A stretch of 64,000 bases of DNA from Castor canadensis (Eukaryota > Chordata > Mammalia > Rodentia > Castoridae). This document shows, piece by piece, positions 10,741-39,234 of the stretch. Every line of letters starts with the position of its first letter. Within the stretch, counting starts at the first letter, position 1. The position numbers and the translations under genes were made by a program. Under the pieces are notes generated by a model that saw only the letters and a program-made list of their open reading frames with translations, had not been told where the DNA came from and did not search any database. The stretch lies in NCBI RefSeq assembly GCF_047511655.1, contig NC_133392.1:27232001-27296000 (forward strand). Reading direction: 5' to 3'.

Positions 10741-11336
10741 AGAAAGAATGTCTCTTTCCCATTCAGCATCTGTGTATTGGTGTGTATTGGGGGTAGAGGC
10801 CTCTGTTCAGGCATCTCTCCTCACCTCTACCCAGTGCCTCTCAGCCCTTCATTGTCCCTATATAACCCCTGTTCTTCCTCCCTCTCCTTCCAAGAGGCCT
10901 GAGTTTCCCCTCCCTGAGCAAGAGGGCCCCATAAAGGGACTATAGAGGATCCAGGGCTGTATGATAATGATGGTTGGCTAACACTCTTGATTCAGAGGGT
11001 GGGGTACCAGCCTCTCCCACACCAGAAGTAGCTCCAAATTGCCACAGGGACTCAGCTCACTGAACTTCTGAACTAGCTCCCTCTCTCCTCCTAGGACGAT
11101 GCTCAGGATCCCCAGATAGAAGGAGAGGAGCCAGGGGTCCACTAGGGTGGACAATCCCTTTCTCCTCAGGCCTCCATGGAAGCAGCCCCCATGGGTAGGA
11201 TCAGTGATGGCATATTCCCAGCCAGGGCCAGGTCCTTAGAGCTCAGGGGCTCCATCCAGCTTTCCCCTCCATCTCTGCTGTTCTGCCCATCCAACTCTCT
11301 GGCACTTTACCCCCTGCTCCCCTTCCTCTCTTTCAG

Positions 11337-24560
<13,224 letters not shown>

Positions 24561-24664
24561 CTGGGCCTCCTCCTGTACTCTCCACTTGAGGGCCAGGGTT
24601 AGAAGCTGGTTCCAGGGACAAGAGTCATATTGGGGGCTGCCATAAATTAGGAGGTGGGATTTCC

Positions 24665-30837
<6,173 letters not shown>

Positions 30838-31037
30838 CTAAGGTGTGTGGGGGAGGAGTGGCGGGGCGGAGGGGGGAACAGATCAGGACAAGGGTGGGGG
30901 ACAGAGGGGGACCCAGGTTTGAGAGAGGGTCCGATCTCCTCTGGCTGCCCGTCCGGGTGTGGCGGGTAAGATCCGGTGGAGGTCGAAATCCGGAGCTGGG
31001 CTAGGCCCGGGAAGGGGCAGAAAGTTAGAACAGTTTA

Positions 31038-31047
31038 GGAAAGTCCC
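31038..31047 (-). promoter_or_regulatory. Canonical kappaB site GGGACTTTCC
   Basis: The plus strand reads GGAAAGTCCC, exactly the Ig-kappa type decamer on the minus strand. It lies 274 bp upstream of the NFKB2 ATG, presumably in its first intron or proximal promoter. Confidence 0.6.
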
Positions 31048-31395
31048 GAAAATACCAGGGGGAGGCGGGGCCGGAGGGGGCGGGCCTGGAAATGACGCCT
31101 TGTCCCCGCCCCCGCGGCGGGAGGGGTGGGAGACTCTCGTCGGCCTGCGGGTGCCGGCTGCCGTCTGTTCTCTGGCAGAGGAGCTTCCAGAACCAGGGAA
31201 GACCCTGTGGGGAGGGTTGGTACCCCTTCTCCCTTCCGGGCTGGTGCCAAGGAGGGAGGGCCTTTCACGGCCGGGGAGGCTCACAGGCCAGGCCAGGTCG
31301 GCCACTCACCCCCCTCCTCTACCCCGGCCTGGAGCAAATTTGGGATTTTCTGCCAGGAGGGAGGCCACGGCTGATTCACCCCTGGGGCTTTTGGG

Positions 31396-31405
31396 GGGAC
31401 ATTCC
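31396..31405 (+). promoter_or_regulatory. kappaB-like site GGGACATTCC
   Basis: Matches GGGRNNYYCC. It lies about 90 bp upstream of the proximal candidate first-exon donor at 31310. Confidence 0.5.
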
Positions 31406-32213
31406 TGCTTTCGGACGGCCTCCTTTTCGAATGGCCTGTAGGCGGGGGCTCTTCCCAGTGGGGCCCCAGGGGTTCTGCCCCGAGAACGTGACTCTAGGCC
31501 GCGGGTGGGGGGGGGTACGGGAAAGGCGTCTCCTCCTTGGGATAGGCTCTTCTCTCTCTCCCCAAACATCTTAGCTGCTCGTATTCCCACGCTGCACCTG
31601 TTCCGGCCCCTGCACGCCCCGGACCCCAGTCCCACGACCGTGTGTAATACGCGTGTCTCTCATCACAGGTACGCGAGTGTTCCAGCCCTAGTGTTTGGGA
31701 GCATGTGTGTGCAAGGTGTCAACGTACGTGTGCAAGTGAGCATTTGTCTACACAGGTGAGTCCTTAAGCTTCGCAGTGTGGGTACTTGTCGATGCACAGC
31801 CGGATGCGTAAGGACACGGTAAAGCGTATTTTGGAGTTTGTGCGTGGAGTATGTCCTGGCAGTGGTGTACAGGTGAGCACGTCGGCCTGTTGCATGTGTG
31901 TGCGTGTTCGGTTACTTGGAACGCTGTTGTGCACACGCCGGCGTAAGTGCAGGTGTACATACGAGTCCGCGTGTCTTTGAACAAAGATGTCGACGTGTAC
32001 CAGTGTGTCTTATTGGTGTGCGGGCTGTCTGGATGTGTGCGTCTGCAGTTCTCCAGCCCCTGGTTCAGTCACCTAACCTCCCTTAGTGTCCCGGCCACCC
32101 AGGGGTCTGAACTCGGCCACTCACCGTGGCGGCGACTCCGGTTCCGGCTTCTTTCCGGACCCGACTCTCCTCGGACGGGTCGAGACACCTCTTCAGCTAT
32201 CAAGACTTCAGCC

Positions 32214-32224
32214 GGGAAAGCCCC
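32214..32224 (+). promoter_or_regulatory. kappaB-like site GGGAAAGCCCC
   Basis: A near-consensus kappaB motif about 90 bp upstream of the distal candidate first-exon donor at 32125. Weaker than its neighbours. Confidence 0.35.
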
Positions 32225-32243
32225 TTTTCGGCCCCCGGGTGGG

Positions 32244-32253
32244 GGGAATTCCC
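32244..32253. promoter_or_regulatory. Palindromic kappaB site GGGAATTCCC
   Basis: A perfect kappaB palindrome, of the type favoured by p50/p52 homodimers, directly beside a CRE-like TGACGTC (32255-32261) and about 40 bp downstream of the CCAAT box in the NFKB2 direction. Confidence 0.6.
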
Positions 32254-32977
32254 GTGACGTCTCCGTGCGTCACTCCCCATTCCCTTTTTCATTGGCTAAA
32301 AGTTTAACTCCGGGACTTGCGTAGCCAACCGGGAGCGACGCAACCGCGCCCCTTAGAGGAGAAAGGTTTGCACTGGGCCGGCAGCGGGAATGAGGTTCCA
32401 CCCAGCGGGAGCTCTGTCCGCTGGACCCGCCCGAGGGGAGGGGACCACTGGCAGAGTCCCGAGCCCCAAGCCCCACTCCTAGCCGAGAGCCCCGGCCCCG
32501 GTCTCTTCACCCGCCCAGGCTTGTCCTTCCGGGTGGGAGCCCTCGCTGCTGTTCGGCTTTTGCTGCGACTAGTGCTTGGCTACCTCTGAAGCTGGGGAAC
32601 CCCAGGGGGCAGCCTGCAGGACCCAGCCGAGCCCCACTGCTCGGAAGTTAGGGGAAGAGGAAGGAAGTTGATCTTGCGTTCAGTCCCAGATCGCCATCTG
32701 GCGGACTCTCTGAAGCCACAGGAAGACTCCGTACTGGCCCTTGGGGTCCCCTCGTCTCCTGCTTAGTCTAAAGGCATCTGGAAGAGACCATCTATTACAA
32801 CAGTGTAAGCGGTAGGTTCACAGCTCATCAGGTTTTCAGGCTGACCTGAGTTCTACGGTGGGGAAGGAAAAGGTGTTGCCTAGGAGACGCATTCATCCAC
32901 CAGGAACATCTGGAACATTAGAACTGAAAAGGCGTCCAAGTCTAAATAAACTCTTGCCAGTGTAGAAAATCGCCTCA

Positions 32978-33060
32978 TGACTGTGGGTGTAACTCACTGG
33001 TAGAGTGTGTGCTTTGCCTGTTGGAGTTCCTGCGATTTATCCCCGGAACTACAAGAAGAC
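32978..33060 (+). repeat. Old ID-like SINE
   Basis: gactgtgggtgtaactcact ... tagagtgtgtgctttgcctg follows the tRNA-derived A-box region of ID elements; strongly diverged. Confidence 0.55.
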
Positions 33061-33327
33061 AGCAAGAAAAACCCCAAACAAAACACCTGAAAATCGCCTC
33101 TTCCCAACTTCCATTTGAGCTCTTCTAGTGGCAACAAGGTCAGGATAGGAATTCAGCAAGCATTAACTCCGTGGCTGGACCTCTCTTGGTTGGTAGAGTT
33201 TCTCTTTAGGAGGTGCACAAGTGACCTCCATTTCTGGAGTCCTCCTCGCTTAGACTTGTGGTGGAACACAGGCTATTTCAGTCTCTCCTGCAACTTGCCC
33301 CAGGCCTTTTTTAGAACACAATTACAC

Positions 33328-33422
33328 GGCTGGAGGTCCAGTGGCAGAGCATCTGCCTAGCAAGCATTGAGTACTGAGTTCATGAGTTTAAACCCTAATA
33401 CCACCAACCAAAAAAAAAAAAA
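33328..33422 (+). repeat. ID-like tRNA-derived SINE with poly-A tail
   Basis: ggctggaggtccagtggcag ... gtttaaaccctaataccacc plus an A-rich tail. Confidence 0.75.
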
Positions 33423-33429
33423 GTAAATA

Positions 33430-33562
33430 CAGGTTGAGTATGCCTTAACCGAGACCAGAAATGTTTCAGATGTTGAAAAATTTTTGAATTTTAGAGTATT
33501 TTTGTAGACTATATGAAAATCTGAAATGCTCCAAAATCTGAAATTCCATGGATTTTTGTTTA
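33430..33562 (+). mobile_element. MER2-like (Tigger/TcMar) DNA transposon remnant
   Basis: caggttgagtatgccttaac and later aatctgaaatgctccaaaat resemble the ends and body of MER2 elements. It is non-autonomous and decayed. Family call from memory. Confidence 0.5.
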
Positions 33563-33700
33563 GGGGTGCTCATTTGTGTTACCTTTACAATTATTGGCAA
33601 AGAAGTTAAGGCTCAGAGAGGATTAACATAGCCAGACATATAGCTAGAAAGGGACAGAGCCAAGATTCATATTCAGTCTCTTGATTCTAGGATGACGCTC
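33563..33700 (+). repeat. MIR SINE fragment
   Basis: gttaaggctcagagaggatt, acatagccagacatatagct, gggacagagccaagattcat: the usual MIR 3'-half order. Confidence 0.65.
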
Positions 33701-33849
33701 TTTCCCCTAATACTGTATAAAACAAAGCAGGCCTTTCCACTTTTTGGTGGATCTCTCCAGTAAATATCATGAGATGCTGCCAATCAATGATTTGCTAAAA
33801 TCTAGACATTTTGTGTACTGTTTCTCTGGTAAATCAATTTTTGTGTGCA

Positions 33850-34033
33850 TGTGATACTAGGGTTTGAACTCAGGGCCTACACCTTAAGCCACTCTACCAG
33901 TCTTTTTTTGTGAAGGGTTTTTTCAAGATTGAGTCTCATGATCTCTTTGTCTGAGCGGGCTTTGAACCGAGATCCTCCTGATTTCTGCCTCTTGAGTAGC
34001 TAGGATTACAGATGTGAGCCACTGGGACTTGGC
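33850..34033 (-). repeat. Dimeric B1/ID-like SINE
   Basis: Reversed ID-like part (gatactagggtttgaactca) followed by the reversed B1-like part ending gtagctaggattacagatgt ... ggacttggc. Confidence 0.75.
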
Positions 34034-34396
34034 GGTAAATCAGATTCTGAACCCTGAAGTTAAATGGAATAAGATTAGTCTGGAATATTTCAATTTAGTG
34101 AACCTGTGCTAGTTGCTGCTGTTCATGGCTGTCCTTTCCAACTGCTCATAAACTGGCTTGAAACTAGCAAGATTTCTCCCAGAGTCCACAACAGCTGAGC
34201 TATTGTAGTTTCAAGTTTCTGAACTGTAATTTATCTGAAGATTGAAATCTCTTATCATAAAAAATTTCAAATATATAAAGTGTGTCTGCCCCAACAATTC
34301 CCAGCACATGGCAGCGTGGAGCTTTCAGCTAATTCTAAATATTGATTGTCAGTTGCTATAGCCACATCTGTCTGGGATTAAGAAACTTCTTCATTA

Positions 34397-34616
34397 GCTG
34401 GACACCAGTGGTTCATGCCTGTAATCCTAGCTACTCCAGAGGCAGAGATCAGGAGAAGGACCACAGTGGGAAGCAAGCTGGGGCAAATAGTTCATGAGAC
34501 CTTATCTCAAAAATACCCAATATAAGACAGGGCTGGCGGAGTGACTCAAATGGTAGAGCTCCAGCCTAGCAAGCATGAGTACCTGAGTTCAAACCCCAGT
34601 ACCTCCCCAAAAAAAG
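34397..34616 (+). repeat. Dimeric B1/ID-like SINE
   Basis: B1-like part (catgcctgtaatcctagcta ... gagaccttatctcaaaaa) joined to an ID-like part (agggctggcggagtgactca ... gttcaaaccccagtacctcc) and an A-rich tail. Confidence 0.85.
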
Positions 34617-34688
34617 AAACTTTTTTTTCCAACTGATGTTTTGGTTTTTTTTTTGGTGGTCGGGGGGAGGTAGACAACAAGAAACTGC

Positions 34689-34738
34689 AAAATATGGAAT
34701 GCTTCATGAATTTGCATGTCATCCTTGCACAGGGGCCT

Positions 34739-34775
<37 letters not shown>

Positions 34776-34794
34776 ATGCTGCCGAAGCAAGCAC
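34689..34794 (-). pseudogene. U6 snRNA pseudogene
   Basis: The minus strand reads across the full length of U6 snRNA: it starts GTGCTTGCTTCGGCAGCATA, continues through CGATACAGAGAAGATTAGCA and ends near TTCCATATTTTG. It differs from functional U6 at several positions, including the second codon-like CTCGC and the ACACG box. The following T run is poor and no U6-type upstream promoter (PSE or TATA) is obvious. It is most simply a retroposed copy, as is common in mammals. Confidence 0.9.
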
Positions 34795-34912
34795 TTTCCC
34801 ACTGATTTTTAACTTAAATACAATCTTTGCTTCTATACCCAGCCATAGCATGATGCTGGGGCCAGAGAGTATACACCAAAAATTTTTTCTGTTCATTCAC
34901 CAATAGAGGGCC

Positions 34913-35105
34913 TTAGCCCAGCACCTATGGCTCATGCCTGTAATCCTAGCTAGGATTGTGGTTCAAAGCCGTCCCAGGCAATTAATTTGAGAGACCCTGT
35001 CTCAAAAATACTCAACACAAAACAGGGCTGGTAGAGTGGCTCAGGTAGTAGGGCACCTGCTTATCAAGAGTGAGGCCCTGAGTTCAAACCCCAATACCAC
35101 AAAAA

Positions 35106-35136
<31 letters not shown>

Positions 35137-35139
35137 ACA
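34913..35139 (+). repeat. Dimeric B1/ID-like SINE with (AAAT)n tail
   Basis: catgcctgtaatcctagcta, gagaccctgtctcaaaaata, then agggctggtagagtggctca ... gttcaaaccccaataccac, followed by about nine AAAT units (35104-35139). Confidence 0.85.
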
Positions 35140-35189
35140 AAGAGGGCCTATTTTGGAAAACTATCTGCTTGCTGGCAAAAGTTAAGCAA

Positions 35190-36250
35190 TCATATGTTAA
35201 TTGGTAATAAGTGCTTCTGAAAAAAATTAAGTAGCATGACAAGGGTTTTCTAGCTCTCAGTCAAGGAAAGACCTCACCAAAGAGGTAACATTTGAACGTG
35301 ACTTGAAAGAAGTGAGGGTGAGGTCACGCGTCCTATCTGGGGGAAGAGTATTTCAGGTAGGGGATGAGCATGAGGAGGTCCCATGAGTGTGTTTGGCGTA
35401 CTTGAGGAACAGCAAGGTTAGGTAGGTGAAATAAAGAAGAACTTTGAGGTTAGGGATATAGCTCAGAGGTAGAGAGCCTGTACAGCATGCATGAGATCCT
35501 GGGTTTGATTCCCAGCACTGAGGTGGCAGAGGGGTGAGGGGTAGGGAACAAGAACTCTGGATTTTCTTCTGAACAAGATGGAAAGTATTGTAGGGGTTTG
35601 GACAGTAGAACTCAAATAGCATGATGGTTTTAAAAGGGTTCATAGTGTAGGGAACAAAGGTGAAGGAGGGAGACCAGCAGTCCTATAAGTAGTGGCTTAG
35701 ATTTGGGTGATAGTGGCTAAGGATGTTGGGAAGTAGTGACATTCTAGATAGAGTTATAGGTAGAAGCATCAAGATTTTCAGGGGACTGGATGCAGTATAC
35801 GAGAAAAGAGGAAGTTTTTGGTGTATGACCTTGGAAGAATGGAGTTGTTCTCTAGTGATGTGGGGCAGACTGGGGAAGAAGCAGATTTGTAGGGGGTAAT
35901 AAAAAAGTTGGTTTAAATTTGTTATATTTGAGATGCCTATGAGTCATACAAGTGAAGATCTAGAGGGACTGGTGGATGAGTCTGAGTTAAAGGAGAGGTC
36001 AGTTGGCCATGAAAAGTTGGAGTTGGGCATTAAGTCAGTGTAATAGGTGATATTTGAAGTTTTGCCAATGGATAACATCACCCAGTACAGAGAAAAGATT
36101 TGAGTACTGAAGGACCAAGCCCTGGGGCATTTTAATATTCAGAGATAAGGAGTCAACAAAAGGTACAGAAGAAGGCATATGGCCAGTGAGTGGAGGAGAA
36201 CCAAGAAAATCCAGAAGCAGAGTGAAGAGGGGGGTGATCAATACTTGATT
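35190..36250 (-). repeat. Long L2-like LINE fragment
   Basis: Read on the plus strand, the order cctcaccaaagaggtaacat, gaggaacagcaaggttaggt, tttgagatgcctatgagtca, accaagccctggggcatttt and gccagtgagtggaggagaac follows the reverse complement of the L2 3' region and ORF2. It is interrupted by an ID-like SINE at 35448-35525. No open frame remains. Confidence 0.55.
35448..35525 (+). repeat. ID-like SINE
   Basis: tagggatatagctcagaggt ... gggtttgattcccagcactg: clear A-box and B-box of a tRNA-derived ID element. Confidence 0.75.
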
Positions 36251-37325
36251 TCAAGCTCCTTCTCCAGGTCCAAGCAATTCTGCTTCCCCTCAGCCACACA
36301 TCTTCCAACCAGGAAGCCCTGACAAAGATGAATACCCATGCTCTAATAACCATGTGTATTGTTTCTAGCATGGGGTGGGGCACATGTGGGGTGTGTGCCT
36401 ATTATAGCTCATTCTGTAATTAATTCATCTTCCTATCTCATCTCATGCACAGAAAATTCACGTTCTCTCGTGTACATCTCCAGTTTTCATGGACTCCCAC
36501 TAAACCCTGAGATCACAAGGTGATAGCCTGTTTCTTTGGTTGCTCACCCTTGTATTTCTCACGATAATCTAGGGAAAATCTGTTTAGTTCTGGAGGGTTT
36601 CTGCACTACCACTTTCAAATGGAAGAAAAATAGGAAAGAACATGAGGTGTAGAGTGAGCTGGACCTGGGTTTGTTTCCCAATTCCCTTATTTCTATGCCT
36701 TGGTCTCTCTGACCCGTTGCCTCATCCAGAGGAGGAAAAAAAGTACTTCTAACAGGATGTTTGAGCAATATACTTAATACTGACATACACAGGCACTCTA
36801 GCAATGTTAGTTCTCCTTGTGAGGGTCTTAGGTCATGTAGCCATATCCAGCTTTCCTCTGGATTTTAAAAAATCTGTTCTCCTAGAGTTCTGGTGGGAGG
36901 CATTAAGACCAGCATTTCCTGGAGGGGTTAAATCTAATTAAGATATATTGTAAACGCTTTGGTAAATGTCACAGTGTGCTCTCAGTACCAAAATAATATG
37001 CTAATAAAAATTAAAAAAAATTAAACCCAGCTTAGAAAGTTGAAATATTTATTAAGTAAAAATAAATAAATCAAATAAGATCATACCAAAGGCAAAAATC
37101 TCAAAAGTAATAATAATAAAAAAATCAAGAAAAAAGGCAGGAGAAAGCAATAAAAGGGAGAAGAGTTAAGATACTGAAGATGTGTTTTGTTGGGGTTAAA
37201 AGACTTGCGTAATGTGTAAGTTATGTCTGTGGGGCTTAAGAATAAGTTACAGAAATGCCACACACATACATTTACTCAAAAAAATTTGTTTCTTACACAT
37301 TAAGCTCTAAAAGAGAAACTCCAGC

Positions 37326-37549
37326 TTTTTTTTTTTTTGCAGTACTGGAGTTTGAACTCAGGGCCTATTCCTTAAGCACTTCACCAACCCTGCCCCACCC
37401 CACCCCACCCCACCCCTGCCTTTTTTTGTGATTTTTTTTTTTTTTTGGTGTTGCAAACTATTTGTCCAGGCTGGCTTCGAACTGCAGTACTCCTGATCTC
37501 TGCCTCCTGAATAGCTAGGCTTACAGGCATTGAGTCACAGGTGCCTGGT
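37326..37549 (-). repeat. Dimeric B1/ID-like SINE with an internal CCCCA expansion
   Basis: Reversed ID-like part (gcagtactggagtttgaact), then five CCCCA units (about 37391-37416), then the reversed B1-like part (aactatttgtccaggctggc ... gctaggcttacaggc). Confidence 0.8.
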
Positions 37550-37718
37550 GAAAGTTCAGCTTCTTTAATAAAGACTAGCATTTCCCTTCAGATTGTGCTA
37601 CTGCTTTCCCCAAGATCTCATCACTTCTGCTTCACCAAGTCCTTCCTCCTTGTTCATCAGAATTGAAGTATGAGCTCCTTTCATGAGCTGCCTTTGCCTT
37701 CAAAGCAACATTATCAAC

Positions 37719-37836
37719 AACTGGAGGTGTGGCTTAAGTAGTAGAGCTTAAGTGTGAAACCCTAAGTTCAAATCCCAGTCCCACCAAAAACAAAAAAAAC
37801 AAAAAAACCCCCAAAGAAACAAAAACAAAAAGAAAA
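37719..37836 (+). repeat. ID-like SINE with long A-rich tail
   Basis: ctggaggtgtggcttaagta ... gttcaaatcccagtcccacc and an A/C-rich tail. Confidence 0.75.
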
Positions 37837-38566
37837 CCCTACATGTATCAACTCTTTTATAATAGACTGAGATATCTGGTGAATGTTTTTCTTTGCTTTC
37901 CAGCAGGGAGTTGGATTGTATGTAGTTGCTTCAGTTTTCTTCCTAAGTTGACTAATTGAGGGGCATAGAGTTGTCATTCTTTTGTTCATAGGCTGACCTT
38001 CAGACTTTGTCTCAGCCAATACTCTTTCCCTCACAGAGAAACATGTGGAAACTTTAAAGGCAGAGCTTGTGGGTCTCAGATCGGAGAACACACTGAAGCT
38101 GAGTCAAGGGCCGGAGTCTTCAGCTAATTGTAGATTCAGACTTTTCCACACTCACCCATAGAGCCCACTGACCTTAGGTTTTTGGTTAGTGTAGAGACCA
38201 GGCATGGTCTAGGCAAGAAGAAAGGGAAGAGAGTGAAACTAGTCCAGTTTTCACCAGTTTTTTCTCAAAACAGGAAATTCCCATTTCTGAGGCACCCTTT
38301 TTGGCACCTGAGCAAGGTACTTACAGAGGTCCAAACTCCTGGCAGTGTGGAAGTACTGAGTAAAGGGAAGCAAGGGTGCTAAGGACTGTACAGACAGCTG
38401 GGCCTCAAAAGCCAAGGGTGAGTGCCCCAAGTCTCCATGAACGAGACCAGCTGGTCATATCACAGGTCCCACTTTCTACCATTATACCCAGGCAGGGCAG
38501 GCATCATTGCACAGGGAGTCAAGATGGTCTAACGACTTCTCTTGGGAAAGCTTAACATAGCATTGT

Positions 38567-38650
38567 TTGTTTCTGCACTGTTGGGAATGGAATTCAGGCA
38601 GTCATGCATGGTAGGTAAGTGCTTTACCACTGGGCTACATCCCCAACTCC
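38567..38650 (-). repeat. ID-like SINE
   Basis: gttgggaatggaattcaggc ... taccactgggctacatcccc; reversed, diverged ID. Confidence 0.6.
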
Positions 38651-39234
38651 ATAGCACAGTATTTTGGATCCCCCACCCTGCCTCGGCACTGCACGGCCAC
38701 ACTGTCTGCCCTATGCACACTCCTGTCTTAACCCTGATGTGAAGAGCAAGAAGGGGAGAGGTCCTCCAGTCACACTGCAAAGACTGGGGTGAAAAGAGGT
38801 TGTGGGGCAGGGAAAAATTGTCCCATTGCAGTTTGAGATCAGAATGACTCGCTGGGCTCAGAAACATGATTGTAGCTGTGGGCAAGATGACCCACCTCTT
38901 CAGTTACTAGGGTTCCTTGTGCTCTCTAGCTCCAAGCCTGCCCATGTTTGTTGTGGAGCAGGTATAGAGCTACCCAAGCCCCTGGCATGCCTCTACTTGA
39001 TGAGGGTGTACTGCTACGGCAGTGGTGGGATAGCAACAGTGGTGAAGAAATCTTGACCCCAGTCACTCCAGTCCTGTCATCTGGCTGGTAGCTGAGGGCC
39101 ATGTATGTCAGGCCTCACTGGTGTAAGTTCAGTCTCACTTTGTCTCTGTTCAACCCAATACCCAAGCCTTGGAACATCCCAATAACATGGTACCCTGACC
39201 CATAAGCTCAAGAAGGAAACCAGAGGGATAGGCA

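Larger units (their letters stand above)
30838..32300 (-). promoter_or_regulatory. NFKB2: NFKB2 promoter and untranslated first-exon region
   Basis: GC-rich DNA upstream of the ATG exon. Two minus-strand donor-like sites share the same 12 bases (GTGAGTGGCCGA): one ends an exon at 32125 (CCACG then GTGAGT), the other at 31310. They fit alternative untranslated first exons, which NFKB2 is known to have. A CCAAT box oriented toward NFKB2 lies at 32295-32291, a CRE-like TGACGTC at 32255-32261, and four kappaB-like decamers are listed separately. No TATA box is seen. A TG/CpG-rich unique stretch (about 31640-32040) lies between the two donors. Confidence 0.6.
32296..39234. other. NFKB2-GBF1 intergenic region, repeat-filled
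   Basis: No coding sequence of a known gene is recognised. The contents, listed separately, are ID-like and dimeric SINEs, a MER2-like DNA transposon piece, MIR and L2 fragments and a U6 pseudogene. Unique or unclassified DNA remains at about 32300-32970, 33060-33320, 34040-34390, 36260-37320 and 37840-39230. Confidence 0.7.

Noticed and set aside
34519-34600. tRNA genes suggested by A-box/B-box pairs in many places
   Set aside because: All belong to ID-like SINEs with poly-A tails and no cloverleaf or terminator.
38273-38282. kappaB-like GGAAATTCCC in the intergenic region
   Set aside because: Isolated, far from any promoter and with no other motifs nearby; expected by chance.
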